Positions 17,809-26,665 of a DNA stretch of 64,000 bases are shown in pieces. The translations under genes were made by a program, and so were the position numbers. Source of the DNA: Variovorax paradoxus (GTDB lineage: Bacteria; Pseudomonadota; Gammaproteobacteria; Burkholderiales; Burkholderiaceae_C); NCBI RefSeq assembly GCF_024734665.1, contig NZ_CP102931.1, positions 1,610,001-1,674,000 on the forward strand. Reading direction: 5' to 3'. How positions within the stretch are numbered: the first letter of the stretch is position 1; each line of letters starts with the position of its first letter. Below the pieces are notes generated by a model. That model ran no database searches. It saw nothing but the letters and a program-made list of their open reading frames with translations, and was not told the origin of the DNA.

Positions 17809-18138
17809 ATGAAGAGCCGAATCATGTACATCGAAGCGAAGTCGGGCGGCCTGACAGGACCGGCCCGCATCGGCCGAGTCACCAGTTCCAAGTCGGGGGC
17901 AACCCTGTACTACGGAGGAAAGGCCTTTCGCAGCCTGAAGGGAAGCGGCTTCAAGTCGAACTATTTCGACGTTGAAACCGGCGAGCACTATTGGATTTCG
18001 GGGCCTCGACGGGACGGGAAAGACGCCCTCTATGCGACGCACATTCGGCCCGTCATAGACGATGACGTTCGAGACGAGTATTGGTCGAAGATTCGCGGGG
18101 AGGCGGTGCTATGCGGGGGTGAGAAGCAACTCGCGTGA
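17809..18138 (+). CDS. Small conserved cytoplasmic protein of unknown function
   Basis: 109 residues from ATG at 17809. MKSRIMYIEAKSGGLTGPAR, then a stretch with LYYGGKAF, and GFKSNYFDVETGEHYWISG form a compact, highly conserved small protein found widely in proteobacteria. It is often mislabelled in databases as 1-deoxyxylulose-5-phosphate synthase, which its size rules out. No membrane segment or signal is present. In-frame upstream Met at 17761 lacks a ribosome-binding site. Confidence 0.7.
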   Translation: MKSRIMYIEAKSGGLTGPARIGRVTSSKSGATLYYGGKAFRSLKGSGFKSNYFDVETGEHYWISGPRRDGKDALYATHIRPVIDDDVRDEYWSKIRGEAVLCGGEKQLA

Positions 18139-18188
18139 GTGCCGGTAGGCGCGACCCAGGGGTTCTACCAAGCAGCAAACTTCAAACC

Positions 18189-18560
18189 ATGCCAGCAGCA
18201 AATATGCAGAAGTCCCGCTCGATAGCTCGGCGGGCACTAGTTCTTTCCGCGGTGTTATTGGTGACAAGCGGATGTGCTCCCATCGAAGTGAGGGAAAGTC
18301 AAAAGCTTGATGCCGTCTTGACAGCTTCCAAGGGAGCGCCGCCTGCAAAATTGGCTCAGAAGTTGGCTCTGCAAGGCTATACCTGTACTGCAGCCCCTGA
18401 GGTTCCATCGAGCAAGAAGGCGATGCTGCAGTGCTCAAGTCAGAGAGACAACCTGTGGCCGCCCTACTCTTGCATCTTCCGCGTCGACCTGGAAGCTGAA
18501 CCGCAGGCAGGCTCGAGCGGAACATCTCCAGTCGTGAGCCATGCATGCGCTGGACTATAG
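18189..18560 (+). CDS. Small lipoprotein, unknown function
   Basis: About 123 residues (ATG at 18189; 18204 is equally possible). A signal sequence with lipobox VTSGC (LVLSAVLLVTSGC) marks a lipoprotein with Ala at +2, suggesting outer-membrane sorting. The mature part carries three further Cys (YTCTAAP, MLQCSS, YSCIF) that may form disulfides in the periplasm. No family was recognised. Confidence 0.6.
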   Translation: MPAANMQKSRSIARRALVLSAVLLVTSGCAPIEVRESQKLDAVLTASKGAPPAKLAQKLALQGYTCTAAPEVPSSKKAMLQCSSQRDNLWPPYSCIFRVDLEAEPQAGSSGTSPVVSHACAGL

Positions 18561-18703
18561 GCGGAATCCGGCCGAGGCCCAGTCGCTCGGAAACTCGACT
18601 CAGCTCGCCCGGTAGTGGGCGTTCGAAGCTTCCGGGCAAGGGTGCGTTGGACCGCTGGAAGCCTGCCTTCGAGTACGATGCGCCTCGACTACGGGGAGCG
18701 CGC

Positions 18704-19357
18704 ATGCGAATTGGAATCCGTGGCCGGGCCGTCGTGACGCTGAGCCTTGCTCTGGCGTGTGCAATTGGTCTGGCGCAAACCCCGTCCGAGCGGGACGGCA
18801 AGCTATCACCCATGAAGCTCGAACACGGCGTTTCTATTGACGCGCCGATCGACTGGATAGCGTCCAACACAGCGGGACGCCAAGCACTACTCGGAAAAAT
18901 GGCGTCGACCTCCGGGGACGCTGGGCGCATCGCCCAAAAAGAGTCGATGGTGACCACGCTACTTGCGCGCCAGGCTGGGCCCCAGCCGTTCGGTACGAGC
19001 GTGCGCATCGTGAGCCAGCCTCCCAACACCTCCGAAGCCACTATTGCAAAAGCCACTGAAGAGGATCTTCGTGCCTACTCAAAGCAGGCCGAAGTGGTCA
19101 TGAGCAGCACGCTCCGCTCGTTGGGCATGGAACTTCTCAAGCTTTCACCTTTGCGGCGAGTTACGCTAGCGGGACGCCCCGCACTGTTCAGCGAGGCGGT
19201 GCAGACGACGCCGAGAGGCGATCTCTATGTACGGCAGTACATCGTGGCAACAAGTGACCACAACTTCCGTGTGACGTTCCAGATGCAAGACAGAGAGCGC
19301 GCGACCTGGATGCCCATGGTGGAACTGATGGAACGGTCGATAAAGTTAGCGGATTGA
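18704..19357 (+). CDS. Secreted protein, unknown function
   Basis: 217 residues from ATG at 18704, with GGGGAG as ribosome-binding site. An N-terminal signal (AVVTLSLALACAIGLAQT) predicts export, cleaved after LAQ or AIG-LA. The mature part is mixed alpha/beta with FRVTFQM near the end, resembling the alpha/beta hydrophobic-pocket (DcrB/PsbP-like) proteins of stress responses, but the resemblance is too weak to name a family. Confidence 0.65.
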   Translation: MRIGIRGRAVVTLSLALACAIGLAQTPSERDGKLSPMKLEHGVSIDAPIDWIASNTAGRQALLGKMASTSGDAGRIAQKESMVTTLLARQAGPQPFGTSVRIVSQPPNTSEATIAKATEEDLRAYSKQAEVVMSSTLRSLGMELLKLSPLRRVTLAGRPALFSEAVQTTPRGDLYVRQYIVATSDHNFRVTFQMQDRERATWMPMVELMERSIKLAD

Positions 19358-19437
19358 ACAGCCGTCAAAGGCCGGCGGGGCGATTGGTCGGCGTTCGGCC
19401 CACAAGCGGACCTGGAACCTCGCACTTCGGATGAAGC

Positions 19438-19710
19438 ATGAAAGAAGCACTTCTCGAGAAGATCGACGCTGCCCTCGCTGAGATTCGGCCCATGGCCGCG
19501 CAGTCGTTCGAGCCGGCCATAAGCATAGAGCGCCAACTTAGGTGGTGCCGAAACTTCGTTCTGGGTGGCTCTCAGAACGACCGGCCAGGTTCGTTCTCGA
19601 TGGGCCTCATCGCCGTTCGCGAGTTCGATATGTACGGGGACCGGCCCGAACTCGCGGCCCTCATCAACGATGTTCAAGGCCTGATGCAAGCAAAGTTGGG
19701 GCGGTGCTGA
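19438..19710 (+). CDS. Small conserved protein, possible immunity-type
   Basis: 90 residues. The segment SFSMGLIAVREFDMYGDRPEL followed by LINDVQG is shared by small hypothetical proteins that I recall near contact-dependent or polymorphic toxin loci. No toxin gene is adjacent here, so an immunity role is speculative. No signal peptide or TM is present. The start at 19438 has a weak ribosome-binding site. Confidence 0.5.
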   Translation: MKEALLEKIDAALAEIRPMAAQSFEPAISIERQLRWCRNFVLGGSQNDRPGSFSMGLIAVREFDMYGDRPELAALINDVQGLMQAKLGRC

Positions 19711-19942
19711 CAGGCTGAATCCAGCCAGAATCCGTTTTCGTTCTGTGTCTTTGTTGATGCAAAGGGATACTTTGCCGGTATCGACGTCGATTGCCGCACC
19801 AACTTTTTTCGTATCTATCCGACCACTGCGCCACTTCCTTCAGATGGACGTGACGTCTTGCTAGGGCGGCAAGACGCTCAAGCAAGCCGCACTCATACTT
19901 TGTTATGAACGCGGACAGGAACTCGCAACCTCTCCTCGCCAT
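19711..19942 (-). pseudogene. Possible frameshifted small gene remnant
   Basis: This 392-nt stretch (19711-20102) has no good plus-strand gene. On the minus strand, ATG at 19942 begins a plausible helical sequence (GLLERLAALARRHVHLKEV). After a run of six A (plus-strand T at 19804-19809) the convincing frame switches by one and reads KVGAAIDVDTGKVSLCINKD then RKRILAGFSL. A one-base indel in the homopolymer would join the two. The family is unknown; this may be a decayed gene or chance. Confidence 0.3.
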
Positions 19943-20102
19943 TCATCGCACCAGACTAGTACTTCGGTGAGCTCGATCGCGTATCGCTTTTGCGCAAAAC
20001 CAACCACCGGAGCGGCATATCGATCCGCGCCCGTAACAACGCTTGAAATTGTCATCGGTTCGGGCCCACACTCCGAACGCCTGTCACTCTGGATAGATCG
20101 CG

Positions 20103-21089
20103 ATGTCCTTTTCGTTCGGTGCCGTTGTCGTCACTTATTTCCCCACCGACGGGCAACTGACGAACCTCCATTCGCTTGCACAGGCGTGCCCGCGCCTTTG
20201 CGTGGTCGACAACACGCCAGAAGTGGGCGACTGGCATCGCACGCTCATTGATGCGGGGATCCCCGTGCTGCACAACGGCAACCGTGGCGGCATCGCAGGT
20301 GCTTTCAACTGCGGCATCGTCGAACTCGAAGCGCGGGGCGTCGAACTCTTCTTTCTGCTCGACCAGGATTCGGAGCTGCCGACCGGCTACTTCGACGCCA
20401 TGTGCCAGGCCGCGGTGGCAGCACGAGACAGGAAACACGACCGAGGCACAGGCGATGCCGGCGTGAGCGAAGAAGACGCCGCCTTCCTGATCGGCCCGCT
20501 CGTCCACGACACGAACCTGGACGCGCTGATTCCGCAATTCGGCCTGGAGGGCAAGCGTGTCTATCAGTTCGACCTGCGAAAGCCCTTCACCGAGCCGCTG
20601 GTTCGCTGCGCCTTCCTGATCTCTTCTGGCTCTTTGATTTCGCGCGCGGCCTGGGCCAGGATCGGTCGCTTCGACGAGCGCTACGTGATCGACCACGTCG
20701 ACACCGACTATTGCATGCGTGCACTGCACTGCGATGTACCGATCTATCTGAATCCGCAGGTCGTGCTTCGGCATCAGATCGGCGATCTCCAGGCGAAGTC
20801 GCTGTTCGGTTGGAAGATCTACGTCATCAACTATTCGGCCGTGCGCCGCTATTACATTGCGCGCAACGCCCTCGACCTCTCGCTGGCGCATGTGCGTGCC
20901 TTTCCTGCGATTTTGTTCATCAACGTCTATACGCTGAAGCAGATCCTGCCCATGCTGATGTTCGAGCGCGATCGTTTGAGAAAGTGCATTGCACTGATGG
21001 TCGGCTTATTCGATGGCCTGCTGGGTCGGCTTGGCGGCATCCGCGAGGCGCGTCCCCGGATGAGCAAGTACCTGAGCCGCAGCGGTTGA
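20103..21089 (+). CDS. Glycosyltransferase family 2 (rhamnosyltransferase-like)
   Basis: 328 residues. The GT2 fold is shown by FGAVVVTYFPTDGQLTNL, NRGGIAGAFNCGI (about 60-72) and the DXD-type DQDS near 85-88, with the acceptor-side HVDTDYCMRALH typical of WbbL/RgpB-like rhamnosyltransferases. It probably transfers a deoxyhexose in surface-polysaccharide or glycolipid synthesis on the cytoplasmic face. It is followed 7 nt later by an MFS gene on the same strand; no other polysaccharide gene is nearby. Confidence 0.88.
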   Translation: MSFSFGAVVVTYFPTDGQLTNLHSLAQACPRLCVVDNTPEVGDWHRTLIDAGIPVLHNGNRGGIAGAFNCGIVELEARGVELFFLLDQDSELPTGYFDAMCQAAVAARDRKHDRGTGDAGVSEEDAAFLIGPLVHDTNLDALIPQFGLEGKRVYQFDLRKPFTEPLVRCAFLISSGSLISRAAWARIGRFDERYVIDHVDTDYCMRALHCDVPIYLNPQVVLRHQIGDLQAKSLFGWKIYVINYSAVRRYYIARNALDLSLAHVRAFPAILFINVYTLKQILPMLMFERDRLRKCIALMVGLFDGLLGRLGGIREARPRMSKYLSRSG

Positions 21090-21096
21090 ACTCGCG

Positions 21097-22365
21097 ATGA
21101 CTTCGACCCTTCAAGCGCCGCGCGCCCGCCGTGCCGCGCTCGCTTTCATATTCGTGACCGTGCTGATCGACTTCCTGGCGTTCGGGTTGATTCTTCCTGG
21201 TCTGCCGCATCTGGTGGAGCGCCTCGCTGGCGGCAGTACCGCGACAGCGGCGTACTGGATCGCAGTGTTCGGCACGGCGTTTGCGGCGATTCAGTTCATC
21301 TGCTCGCCGATTCAGGGCGCCTTGTCCGATCGCTTCGGGCGGCGGCCGGTGATCCTGCTGTCATGCCTGGGGCTGGCCGTGGACTTTGTGTTCATGGCCC
21401 TGGCCAACAGCTTGCCCTGGCTGTTCATCGGCCGGGTGGTGTCCGGTGTGTTCTCGGCCAGCCTCACTGCAGCCAATGCCTACATCGCCGATGTGACGGC
21501 GCCAGAGGAGCGCGCCAAAAGCTACGGCATAGTGGGCGCGGCGTTCGGTGTCGGCTTGGTGCTCGGGCCGGTGCTCGGCGGCCAACTGAGCCACATCGAT
21601 TCACGCTTGCCGTTCTGGTTCGCGGCCGGCCTGACCATGCTCAACTTCTGCTACGGATGGTTCGTGTTGCCGGAGTCGCTGCCGCCGGAGCAGCGCAGCC
21701 AGAAGTTCGACTGGTCGCATGCCAACCCGATCGGATCGCTGGTGCTGCTGAAGCGCTATCCGCAGGTGTTCGGGCTGGCGGCAGTGATCTTCCTTGTGAA
21801 CCTCGCGCAGTATGTTTATCCCAGCGTGTTCGTGCTGTTCGCCGACTACCAATACCGCTGGAAGGAAGACGCCGTGGGTTGGGTGCTCGGACTGGTAGGC
21901 GTGCTCAGCGTGCTGGTCAACGTGCTGCTGATCGGGCCAGGCGTGAAGCGCTTCGGCGAGCACCGCACCCTGTTGTTCGGGCTGGGTTGCGGCGTGCTCG
22001 GTTTCGTTATCTACGGCTTCGCCGATGCAGGCTGGGTCCTTGTGGCTGCGCTGCCGTTCGGCACGTTGTTGACGGTCGCCGGACCGGCGGCACAGACGCT
22101 GCTCACCAGGCAGGTCGACGCTAACGAGCAAGGTCGCGTTCAGGGCGCGTTGACGAGCCTGGTGTCAGTGGCAGGTATCGTCGGGCCAGCGATGTTCGCC
22201 GGCAGCTTCGGTTATTTCATCGGCGCGGACGCACCGGTGCACTTGCCAGGCGCACCGTTTTTCATTGCCGCGGTGTTCCTGGGCATTGGCGCGCTGATCG
22301 CGTGGCGCTACGCACGGCCGACGGTGGCGGTGGACGCAACAACAGCGGTAGTCGAGCCGACCTAG
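21097..22365 (+). CDS. Tetracycline-type (TCR/Tet) MFS exporter
   Basis: 422 residues with twelve transmembrane segments. Motif A GALSDRFGRRPV follows the second segment, and the opening FIFVTVLIDFLAFGLILPGLP is typical of TetA-related exporters. A second half-motif (LIGPGVKRFGEH) is degraded, as in the chromosomal relatives. It is a drug:H+ antiporter of the inner membrane with unknown substrate; no TetR gene is adjacent, so this is not a standard tet resistance cassette. Confidence 0.85.
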   Translation: MTSTLQAPRARRAALAFIFVTVLIDFLAFGLILPGLPHLVERLAGGSTATAAYWIAVFGTAFAAIQFICSPIQGALSDRFGRRPVILLSCLGLAVDFVFMALANSLPWLFIGRVVSGVFSASLTAANAYIADVTAPEERAKSYGIVGAAFGVGLVLGPVLGGQLSHIDSRLPFWFAAGLTMLNFCYGWFVLPESLPPEQRSQKFDWSHANPIGSLVLLKRYPQVFGLAAVIFLVNLAQYVYPSVFVLFADYQYRWKEDAVGWVLGLVGVLSVLVNVLLIGPGVKRFGEHRTLLFGLGCGVLGFVIYGFADAGWVLVAALPFGTLLTVAGPAAQTLLTRQVDANEQGRVQGALTSLVSVAGIVGPAMFAGSFGYFIGADAPVHLPGAPFFIAAVFLGIGALIAWRYARPTVAVDATTAVVEPT

Positions 22366-22445
22366 CACGGCCTTCTCGACTATGCCGGCAAGGTCATGGG
22401 CAACGGAAGCTATATTGTTCACTCAGCAACAAGAGAGAAGTCACC

Positions 22446-22736
22446 ATGGCAAAAGCCTATTGGGTCAGTGCGTACCGTGCCGTCAAGGACGCCGACAAAC
22501 TTGCAGCCTATGCGAAGCTGGCCGGCCCGGCGATCACCGCCGGCGGTGGGCGCTTTCTGGCGCGTGGCCTGCCCGCCAAGGTCTACGAGTTCGGTTTGTC
22601 CGAACGCACGGTGTTGATCGAGTTCGACAGCATCGAGCAAGCTACGTCCACGCATGACAGCCCTGACTACCAAGCCGCGCTTGTCGCTCTGGGCGACGGT
22701 GCCGAACGGGATCTACGGATCATCGAAGGGGTTTGA
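22446..22736 (+). CDS. DUF1330 family protein
   Basis: 96 residues from ATG at 22446 with AGAGAAG upstream. KAYWVSAYRAVKDADKLAAY, then GGGRFLARG, and later HDSPDYQAALVAL are diagnostic of DUF1330, small dimeric ferredoxin-like proteins of unknown function. No signal peptide. The longer in-frame start at 22302 would overlap the MFS gene. Confidence 0.9.
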   Translation: MAKAYWVSAYRAVKDADKLAAYAKLAGPAITAGGGRFLARGLPAKVYEFGLSERTVLIEFDSIEQATSTHDSPDYQAALVALGDGAERDLRIIEGV

Positions 22737-22765
22737 GCAACGGCGGGCCAGGGCCCGGTGCCGAC

Positions 22766-23659
22766 TCAGGCAGCCGAGTCCCTCGAAGGCAGCAACGCCT
22801 CCAGGACGAAGCGTGTCGGGCCGCTGGCGCCTCGGTCACTGACCGCGAGACCGAGCTGCCGCCATAGTGCCGGGCTGAGCGGGCGGACTGCGATGCGAGG
22901 ATCACGCCGCGCGGGCTCGTGCGATTCCTCCGGCAGCAAGGCCGCTCCGTAGCCGGCGGCGACCAGTGTCCTGATCGCATCGTTGTAGTTGAGCTCGATG
23001 CGCGGCCGACAATGGACGCCAGCCGCAGAGAACCATTCCGCTGTCAGCCGGTAGAGACGTGTGGAAGAGTCGTTCATGATCAGCGGACGCTGGGCCAGCC
23101 ACTGCGGGGTAAGCCGCTTGGGTGCTTTCCAGTCCGCCGGCAGAAAGGCGACGACAGACTCGCGCCGCAGGGGAGTGACATGAACGCCCCGCACAGGCGC
23201 CTGCGGTAGCGCCACGACCGCCAAGTCAAGGCTGCCTGCGGCGAGCCGGGCCATGCTGTCGTTGGAGGTCAGCACCTGCACGTTCACGTCGATGCCGGGA
23301 TGGTTCCGGGCAAGACGTTCGAGCGCGGGCGGCAGCAGGTGCGCAATGGCGCCTGTCGAGGCTCCCACCCGCACGCGGCCCGTTTGGCCGGCGAGCTGAC
23401 GTCGAACGTCCTCCACTGCGTCGTCCGCGTCCGCCAGCAGCCTGCGGGCACGCGCGATGAAGCGCTCTCCCAAGGCGGTCGCTTGCGCGGGCCCCCGCCC
23501 GCGAACGAGCAACTGGCCACCCAGGCGCGACTCCAGTTCCGCAATCTGGACGGTGACGGTGGGTGCCGCCAGGTGAAGGGCGCGCGCAGCATTGGCCAAA
23601 GACCCGAGGTCGGCGATGGCGACAAGGGTGCGCAGATGGTCAAGGCTCAGTTCCCGCAT
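22766..23659 (-). CDS. LysR family regulator
   Basis: 297 residues, a standard LysR regulator: MRELSLDHLRTLVAIADLGS, then the helix LANAARALHLAAPTVTVQIAELE (residues 18-40), and a ligand domain with NYNDAIRTLVAAGYGAALLP. It is divergent from argC, whose start is 82 nt away, so it is likely to respond to an arginine-pathway intermediate or a related compound. An AT-rich nested inverted repeat between the two genes is a good operator candidate. Confidence 0.92.
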   Translation of the reverse strand: MRELSLDHLRTLVAIADLGSLANAARALHLAAPTVTVQIAELESRLGGQLLVRGRGPAQATALGERFIARARRLLADADDAVEDVRRQLAGQTGRVRVGASTGAIAHLLPPALERLARNHPGIDVNVQVLTSNDSMARLAAGSLDLAVVALPQAPVRGVHVTPLRRESVVAFLPADWKAPKRLTPQWLAQRPLIMNDSSTRLYRLTAEWFSAAGVHCRPRIELNYNDAIRTLVAAGYGAALLPEESHEPARRDPRIAVRPLSPALWRQLGLAVSDRGASGPTRFVLEALLPSRDSAA

Positions 23660-23697
23660 ATGGCTAATTTAACTTTTCTTAATCTGGGGTTCCATAT
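23658..23697. promoter_or_regulatory. LysR/argC divergent control region with nested inverted repeats
   Basis: Within a GC-rich window this 40-nt stretch is strongly AT-rich. ATATGG (23658-23663) pairs with CCATAT (23692-23697), and inside it lies TTAA-N6-TTAA at 23669-23682. Nested dyads of this kind between a LysR gene and its divergent target are typical binding sites; a T-N11-A core can be read within it. The function is inferred from position. Confidence 0.45.
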
Positions 23698-23741
23698 ATT
23701 TAGCTGGAGCCATCGAGGTCGTATCCCTACGATTGCGCTCC

Positions 23742-24665
23742 ATGGACCTCAATATCTTCATCGACGGCGACCAGGGCACCACCGGCCTTGACCTGCAGAA
23801 CCGCCTGCGGGGCGGGGAATTTCGCATCCGCACATTGCCGACAAGCCTGCGCAAGGATGCGGCTGCCCGCCGGGCCGCTCTCAACGAGTGCGACATCGCA
23901 ATCCTTTGCCTGCCCGATGCCGCGGCGCGCGACGCGGTGGCGATGATCGATAACCCTGCCGTGCGCGTCATCGATGCCAGCTCGGCCCACCGTACCAGTC
24001 CGGGTTGGGTCTACGGCCTGCCGGAGCTCGATGCACGGCAAGGCGAACGTATCGCCTCGGCACTGCGGGTCACGAATCCGGGCTGCTATCCCACCGCCGC
24101 GGTCGCCCTGCTGCGACCGTTGACGGATGCGGACTTGTTGCCCACCGACTATCCGCTGGTCATCCATGCCGTCTCAGGCTATTCGGGTCAGGGCAGGGCG
24201 GGGGCGGAAGCGCACGAGGCCGCAGCTGGCGGCGCAGGAGCGCATTCGCTGAAGGTCTATGGCCTTGCACTCGAGCACAAGCACGTCGCGGAAATCGAGG
24301 CCTATGGCGGCTTGGCGCAGCGGCCCATCTTCGTGCCGGCCTATGGCAGCTACCGGCAGGGCATCGTGCTCACCATCGGATTGCACGCGCGGATGCTTCC
24401 CTCTGATGCTTCGGGCGTGCGCATCCACGAATGCCTTGCGGAACGATACCGCGATGCGGCGCATGTGCGCGTGCTGCCGATGTCGTCTGCCGCGCCAATG
24501 GCCGAACTGGATCCGCAAGTCCACAACGGCTCGAACGACATGAGTCTGGCTGTGGCATTCAATGAACGCACAGGTCAGATCGTCTTGAGCGCGGTTCTCG
24601 ACAATCTGGGCAAAGGTGCTGCGGGCGCGGCCGTGCAGAACCTGCGATTGATGGCGAGCGCTTAG
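23742..24665 (+). CDS. argC: N-acetyl-gamma-glutamyl-phosphate reductase, short (type 2)
   Basis: 307 residues, matching the shorter type-2 ArgC. It reduces N-acetylglutamyl-phosphate to the semialdehyde using NADPH in arginine synthesis. The nucleotide-binding start [18 protein letters not shown] is the variant form, and the catalytic Cys lies in TNPGCYPTA. The start at 23742 (ATG) is preferred over TTG at 23733. The divergent LysR gene suggests it is a regulated second argC, perhaps for a side pathway, rather than the only housekeeping copy. Confidence 0.93.
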   Translation: MDLNIFIDGDQGTTGLDLQNRLRGGEFRIRTLPTSLRKDAAARRAALNECDIAILCLPDAAARDAVAMIDNPAVRVIDASSAHRTSPGWVYGLPELDARQGERIASALRVTNPGCYPTAAVALLRPLTDADLLPTDYPLVIHAVSGYSGQGRAGAEAHEAAAGGAGAHSLKVYGLALEHKHVAEIEAYGGLAQRPIFVPAYGSYRQGIVLTIGLHARMLPSDASGVRIHECLAERYRDAAHVRVLPMSSAAPMAELDPQVHNGSNDMSLAVAFNERTGQIVLSAVLDNLGKGAAGAAVQNLRLMASA

Positions 24666-24739
24666 TAGCCCACTTTGTGAATTCGAAAGGGATATGGCTC
24701 ACGCAGCCGGATTGTTGTGGGTCCTTCTTTCCCCACCTC

Positions 24740-26476
24740 TCACCACGCATACCCCGCCTGCACCCGAGCAGCAACCCTGTTATTGCTCCCACTGCTCGTA
24801 GCCGTCGAAACCCCCACCCCCAGATTCAGGTTGTCATTGACCTGATAGCCAAACGCAAAGCCCACAGCCGACGCACCTGCATAGTTGCCAACAGCCGCGC
24901 CCATCCATTTCTTGCCAACCGGCAGCGTTGGCATCGACGGCATGGCCAGCGCAGCGGCCACGCCCTGCGCAGCAAATGCATTGGCCTGGCTGGTCGCGTT
25001 GCTCACCGCCTGCTGCAGCTGATTGACGTTGACTGCGTCAGTGCCCAGCACCCCCGGCGCGACATTCGTGATGCCGCGCAACTGACCGGTGGCGGCGTTG
25101 CCCACCGACACGGTGTTGTCGCGCTCTGCCACGGAGCCCTGGCCCAGTGCGACCGCGTTGTTGCCAGAGGCCAATGTGTTGGCGCCCAGCGCCACGGCGT
25201 TGTTGCCGGTGGCGATGGCGTTGTTGCCAACTGCGGTGGTGGGGTCGGCCAGCGCCTTGGCGCCGGCACCGATGGCGACCGAGCCCGCATTGCTGGCTTG
25301 CGCCCCGTTGCCGATGGCCACGGTGTTCTCGCCATTGGCCTGTGCGTTGGTGCCCATCGATGTGCTGCCCGCGCCGCTGGAACTGGCGCCGGGGCCGCAG
25401 GCCACGGCACCGCCAGCGCCCACAGCGCAGACGCCGCTGGCCAGGGCCTGGTTCATCAGCGTCTGCAGCGCCGTCACCTGCTGCACGGTGAAGTTGTTGG
25501 CCGTGGTGATGGCGGTCTGTTGTGCCTGCTGCACCTGGCCGACGTTGGCTGCATCGGTGGTCGCCTGACCCGCGCTCACGTTGTTGATGGTGGTGCCGGC
25601 GCCGCCGTTGGCGTTGAGTTGCAGCGATGTGCCGCCCGCGCCGTACTGCGCCGAGTTCTGCGCGAGGGACTGCGCGGTCGAGGCGGTCTGCTGCACGGTG
25701 TAGAGCTGGCTGCCGTTGACGGCATCGGTGCTAGTGGCGTTCACCGCGCCGGCGTTGATGTTGACGAGGGTGCGCGTCTGGCCCGCCGAGCCGAATGAAA
25801 CGGTGTTTGCCGCGGTGGCGACCGAGTTGGCGCCGATGGCTGCGCTATTGGTCGCGCCACTGGCAACCTGGCTGCCCGTGCCGACGGCCACGCTGCCGGT
25901 GGCCAGCGCCGACGCACCGGATGACCCGTTGTAGGCGCCGCCAATGGCGGTGCTGCCGTTGCCCGATGCCACGGCGCCCTGGCCGGCGCCCGAGGCACTG
26001 CCGATGGCGACCGCCGAGACGCCCGATGCCTGCGCGCCGCTGCCGCCCGCCTGGCCGCTGAAGCCGCAGCAGCCGTCCGTGCCCTGGCCTCCCGACCCGA
26101 CGGCGATGGCGCCGCTGGCAGAAGCTTGTGCACCGCTGCCGCCGTTGCCGCCCGTGCCGCCCGCGAGCCCCTGCCCGGCGGTGCCGCCGCCGCCGATGGC
26201 CGTCGCGCCGTTCGCGTTTGCGCTGGCGCCCGCTCCACCTCTGCCGCCGGTTCCGCCGGCGGTTCCGTTGCTGCCGTCGCCGCCCGCTCCGATCGCGGTG
26301 GCGCCATCTCCGGAGACCGTGGCTGCGCCACCGCCGCTGCTGCTCGTCCAGCCCGGCTGGTTGGGGCCGGGGTTGCCGGCGTCACCGGCCACGTAGCCCG
26401 CTGCGTGAGCGCTTCCCATGGTGAGCAGGGCCACGGCCGGCAAGTACCGGCGCGAGAGCTGGAGTCGAGTGAGCAT
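24740..26476 (-). CDS. YadA-like trimeric autotransporter adhesin
   Basis: 578 residues from ATG at 26476 (AAGGGAAG upstream). Signal peptide LPAVALLTMGSAHAAG; a long Gly/Ala-rich head of AIG-x-x-A repeats (DGATAIGAGG, SVAIGAGAK, NTVAIGNGAQA) typical of YadA/Hia heads; a neck/stalk with DAVNGSQLYTVQQT; and a C-terminal anchor of four beta strands ending RVAARVQAGYAW, which inserts in the outer membrane as a trimer. Unusual features: very Gly-rich insert regions, a CCGF pair near residue 163 and two more Cys near 385-395. The longer upstream start at 26578 lacks a ribosome-binding site. Confidence 0.93.
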   Translation of the reverse strand: MLTRLQLSRRYLPAVALLTMGSAHAAGYVAGDAGNPGPNQPGWTSSSGGGAATVSGDGATAIGAGGDGSNGTAGGTGGRGGAGASANANGATAIGGGGTAGQGLAGGTGGNGGSGAQASASGAIAVGSGGQGTDGCCGFSGQAGGSGAQASGVSAVAIGSASGAGQGAVASGNGSTAIGGAYNGSSGASALATGSVAVGTGSQVASGATNSAAIGANSVATAANTVSFGSAGQTRTLVNINAGAVNATSTDAVNGSQLYTVQQTASTAQSLAQNSAQYGAGGTSLQLNANGGAGTTINNVSAGQATTDAANVGQVQQAQQTAITTANNFTVQQVTALQTLMNQALASGVCAVGAGGAVACGPGASSSGAGSTSMGTNAQANGENTVAIGNGAQASNAGSVAIGAGAKALADPTTAVGNNAIATGNNAVALGANTLASGNNAVALGQGSVAERDNTVSVGNAATGQLRGITNVAPGVLGTDAVNVNQLQQAVSNATSQANAFAAQGVAAALAMPSMPTLPVGKKWMGAAVGNYAGASAVGFAFGYQVNDNLNLGVGVSTATSSGSNNRVAARVQAGYAW

Positions 26477-26562
26477 GGTTCTTCCCTTGCAAAAACGAAT
26501 AAGACAAAACGCGGGCGAGTGTGTCTTTTTGTTTGCAGAAGAGCCATACCCGAGAACTGGTA

Positions 26563-26620
26563 GATCCGGCTCCGGCAAGGCTCGGCGTCAGGTTGAGCGC
26601 GTCATACTCCCAGCCGGATC
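26563..26620. repeat. Inverted repeat GATCCGGCT / AGCCGGATC in adhesin-PLD divergent region
   Basis: Perfect 9-nt arms at 26563-26571 and 26612-26620, 40 nt apart, lie in the 189-nt region between the adhesin and phospholipase-like gene starts. A palindromic operator or a hairpin is possible; no regulator gene is adjacent. Confidence 0.4.
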
Positions 26621-26665
26621 ATTCGCACGGGATGTGATGTGCCAACCGAGCCGGGAGTAGAAGAA

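Noticed and set aside
21097..22365. Tet resistance cassette
   Set aside because: No tetR gene, no mobile-element parts and diverged half-motif; called a Tet-type exporter of unknown substrate.
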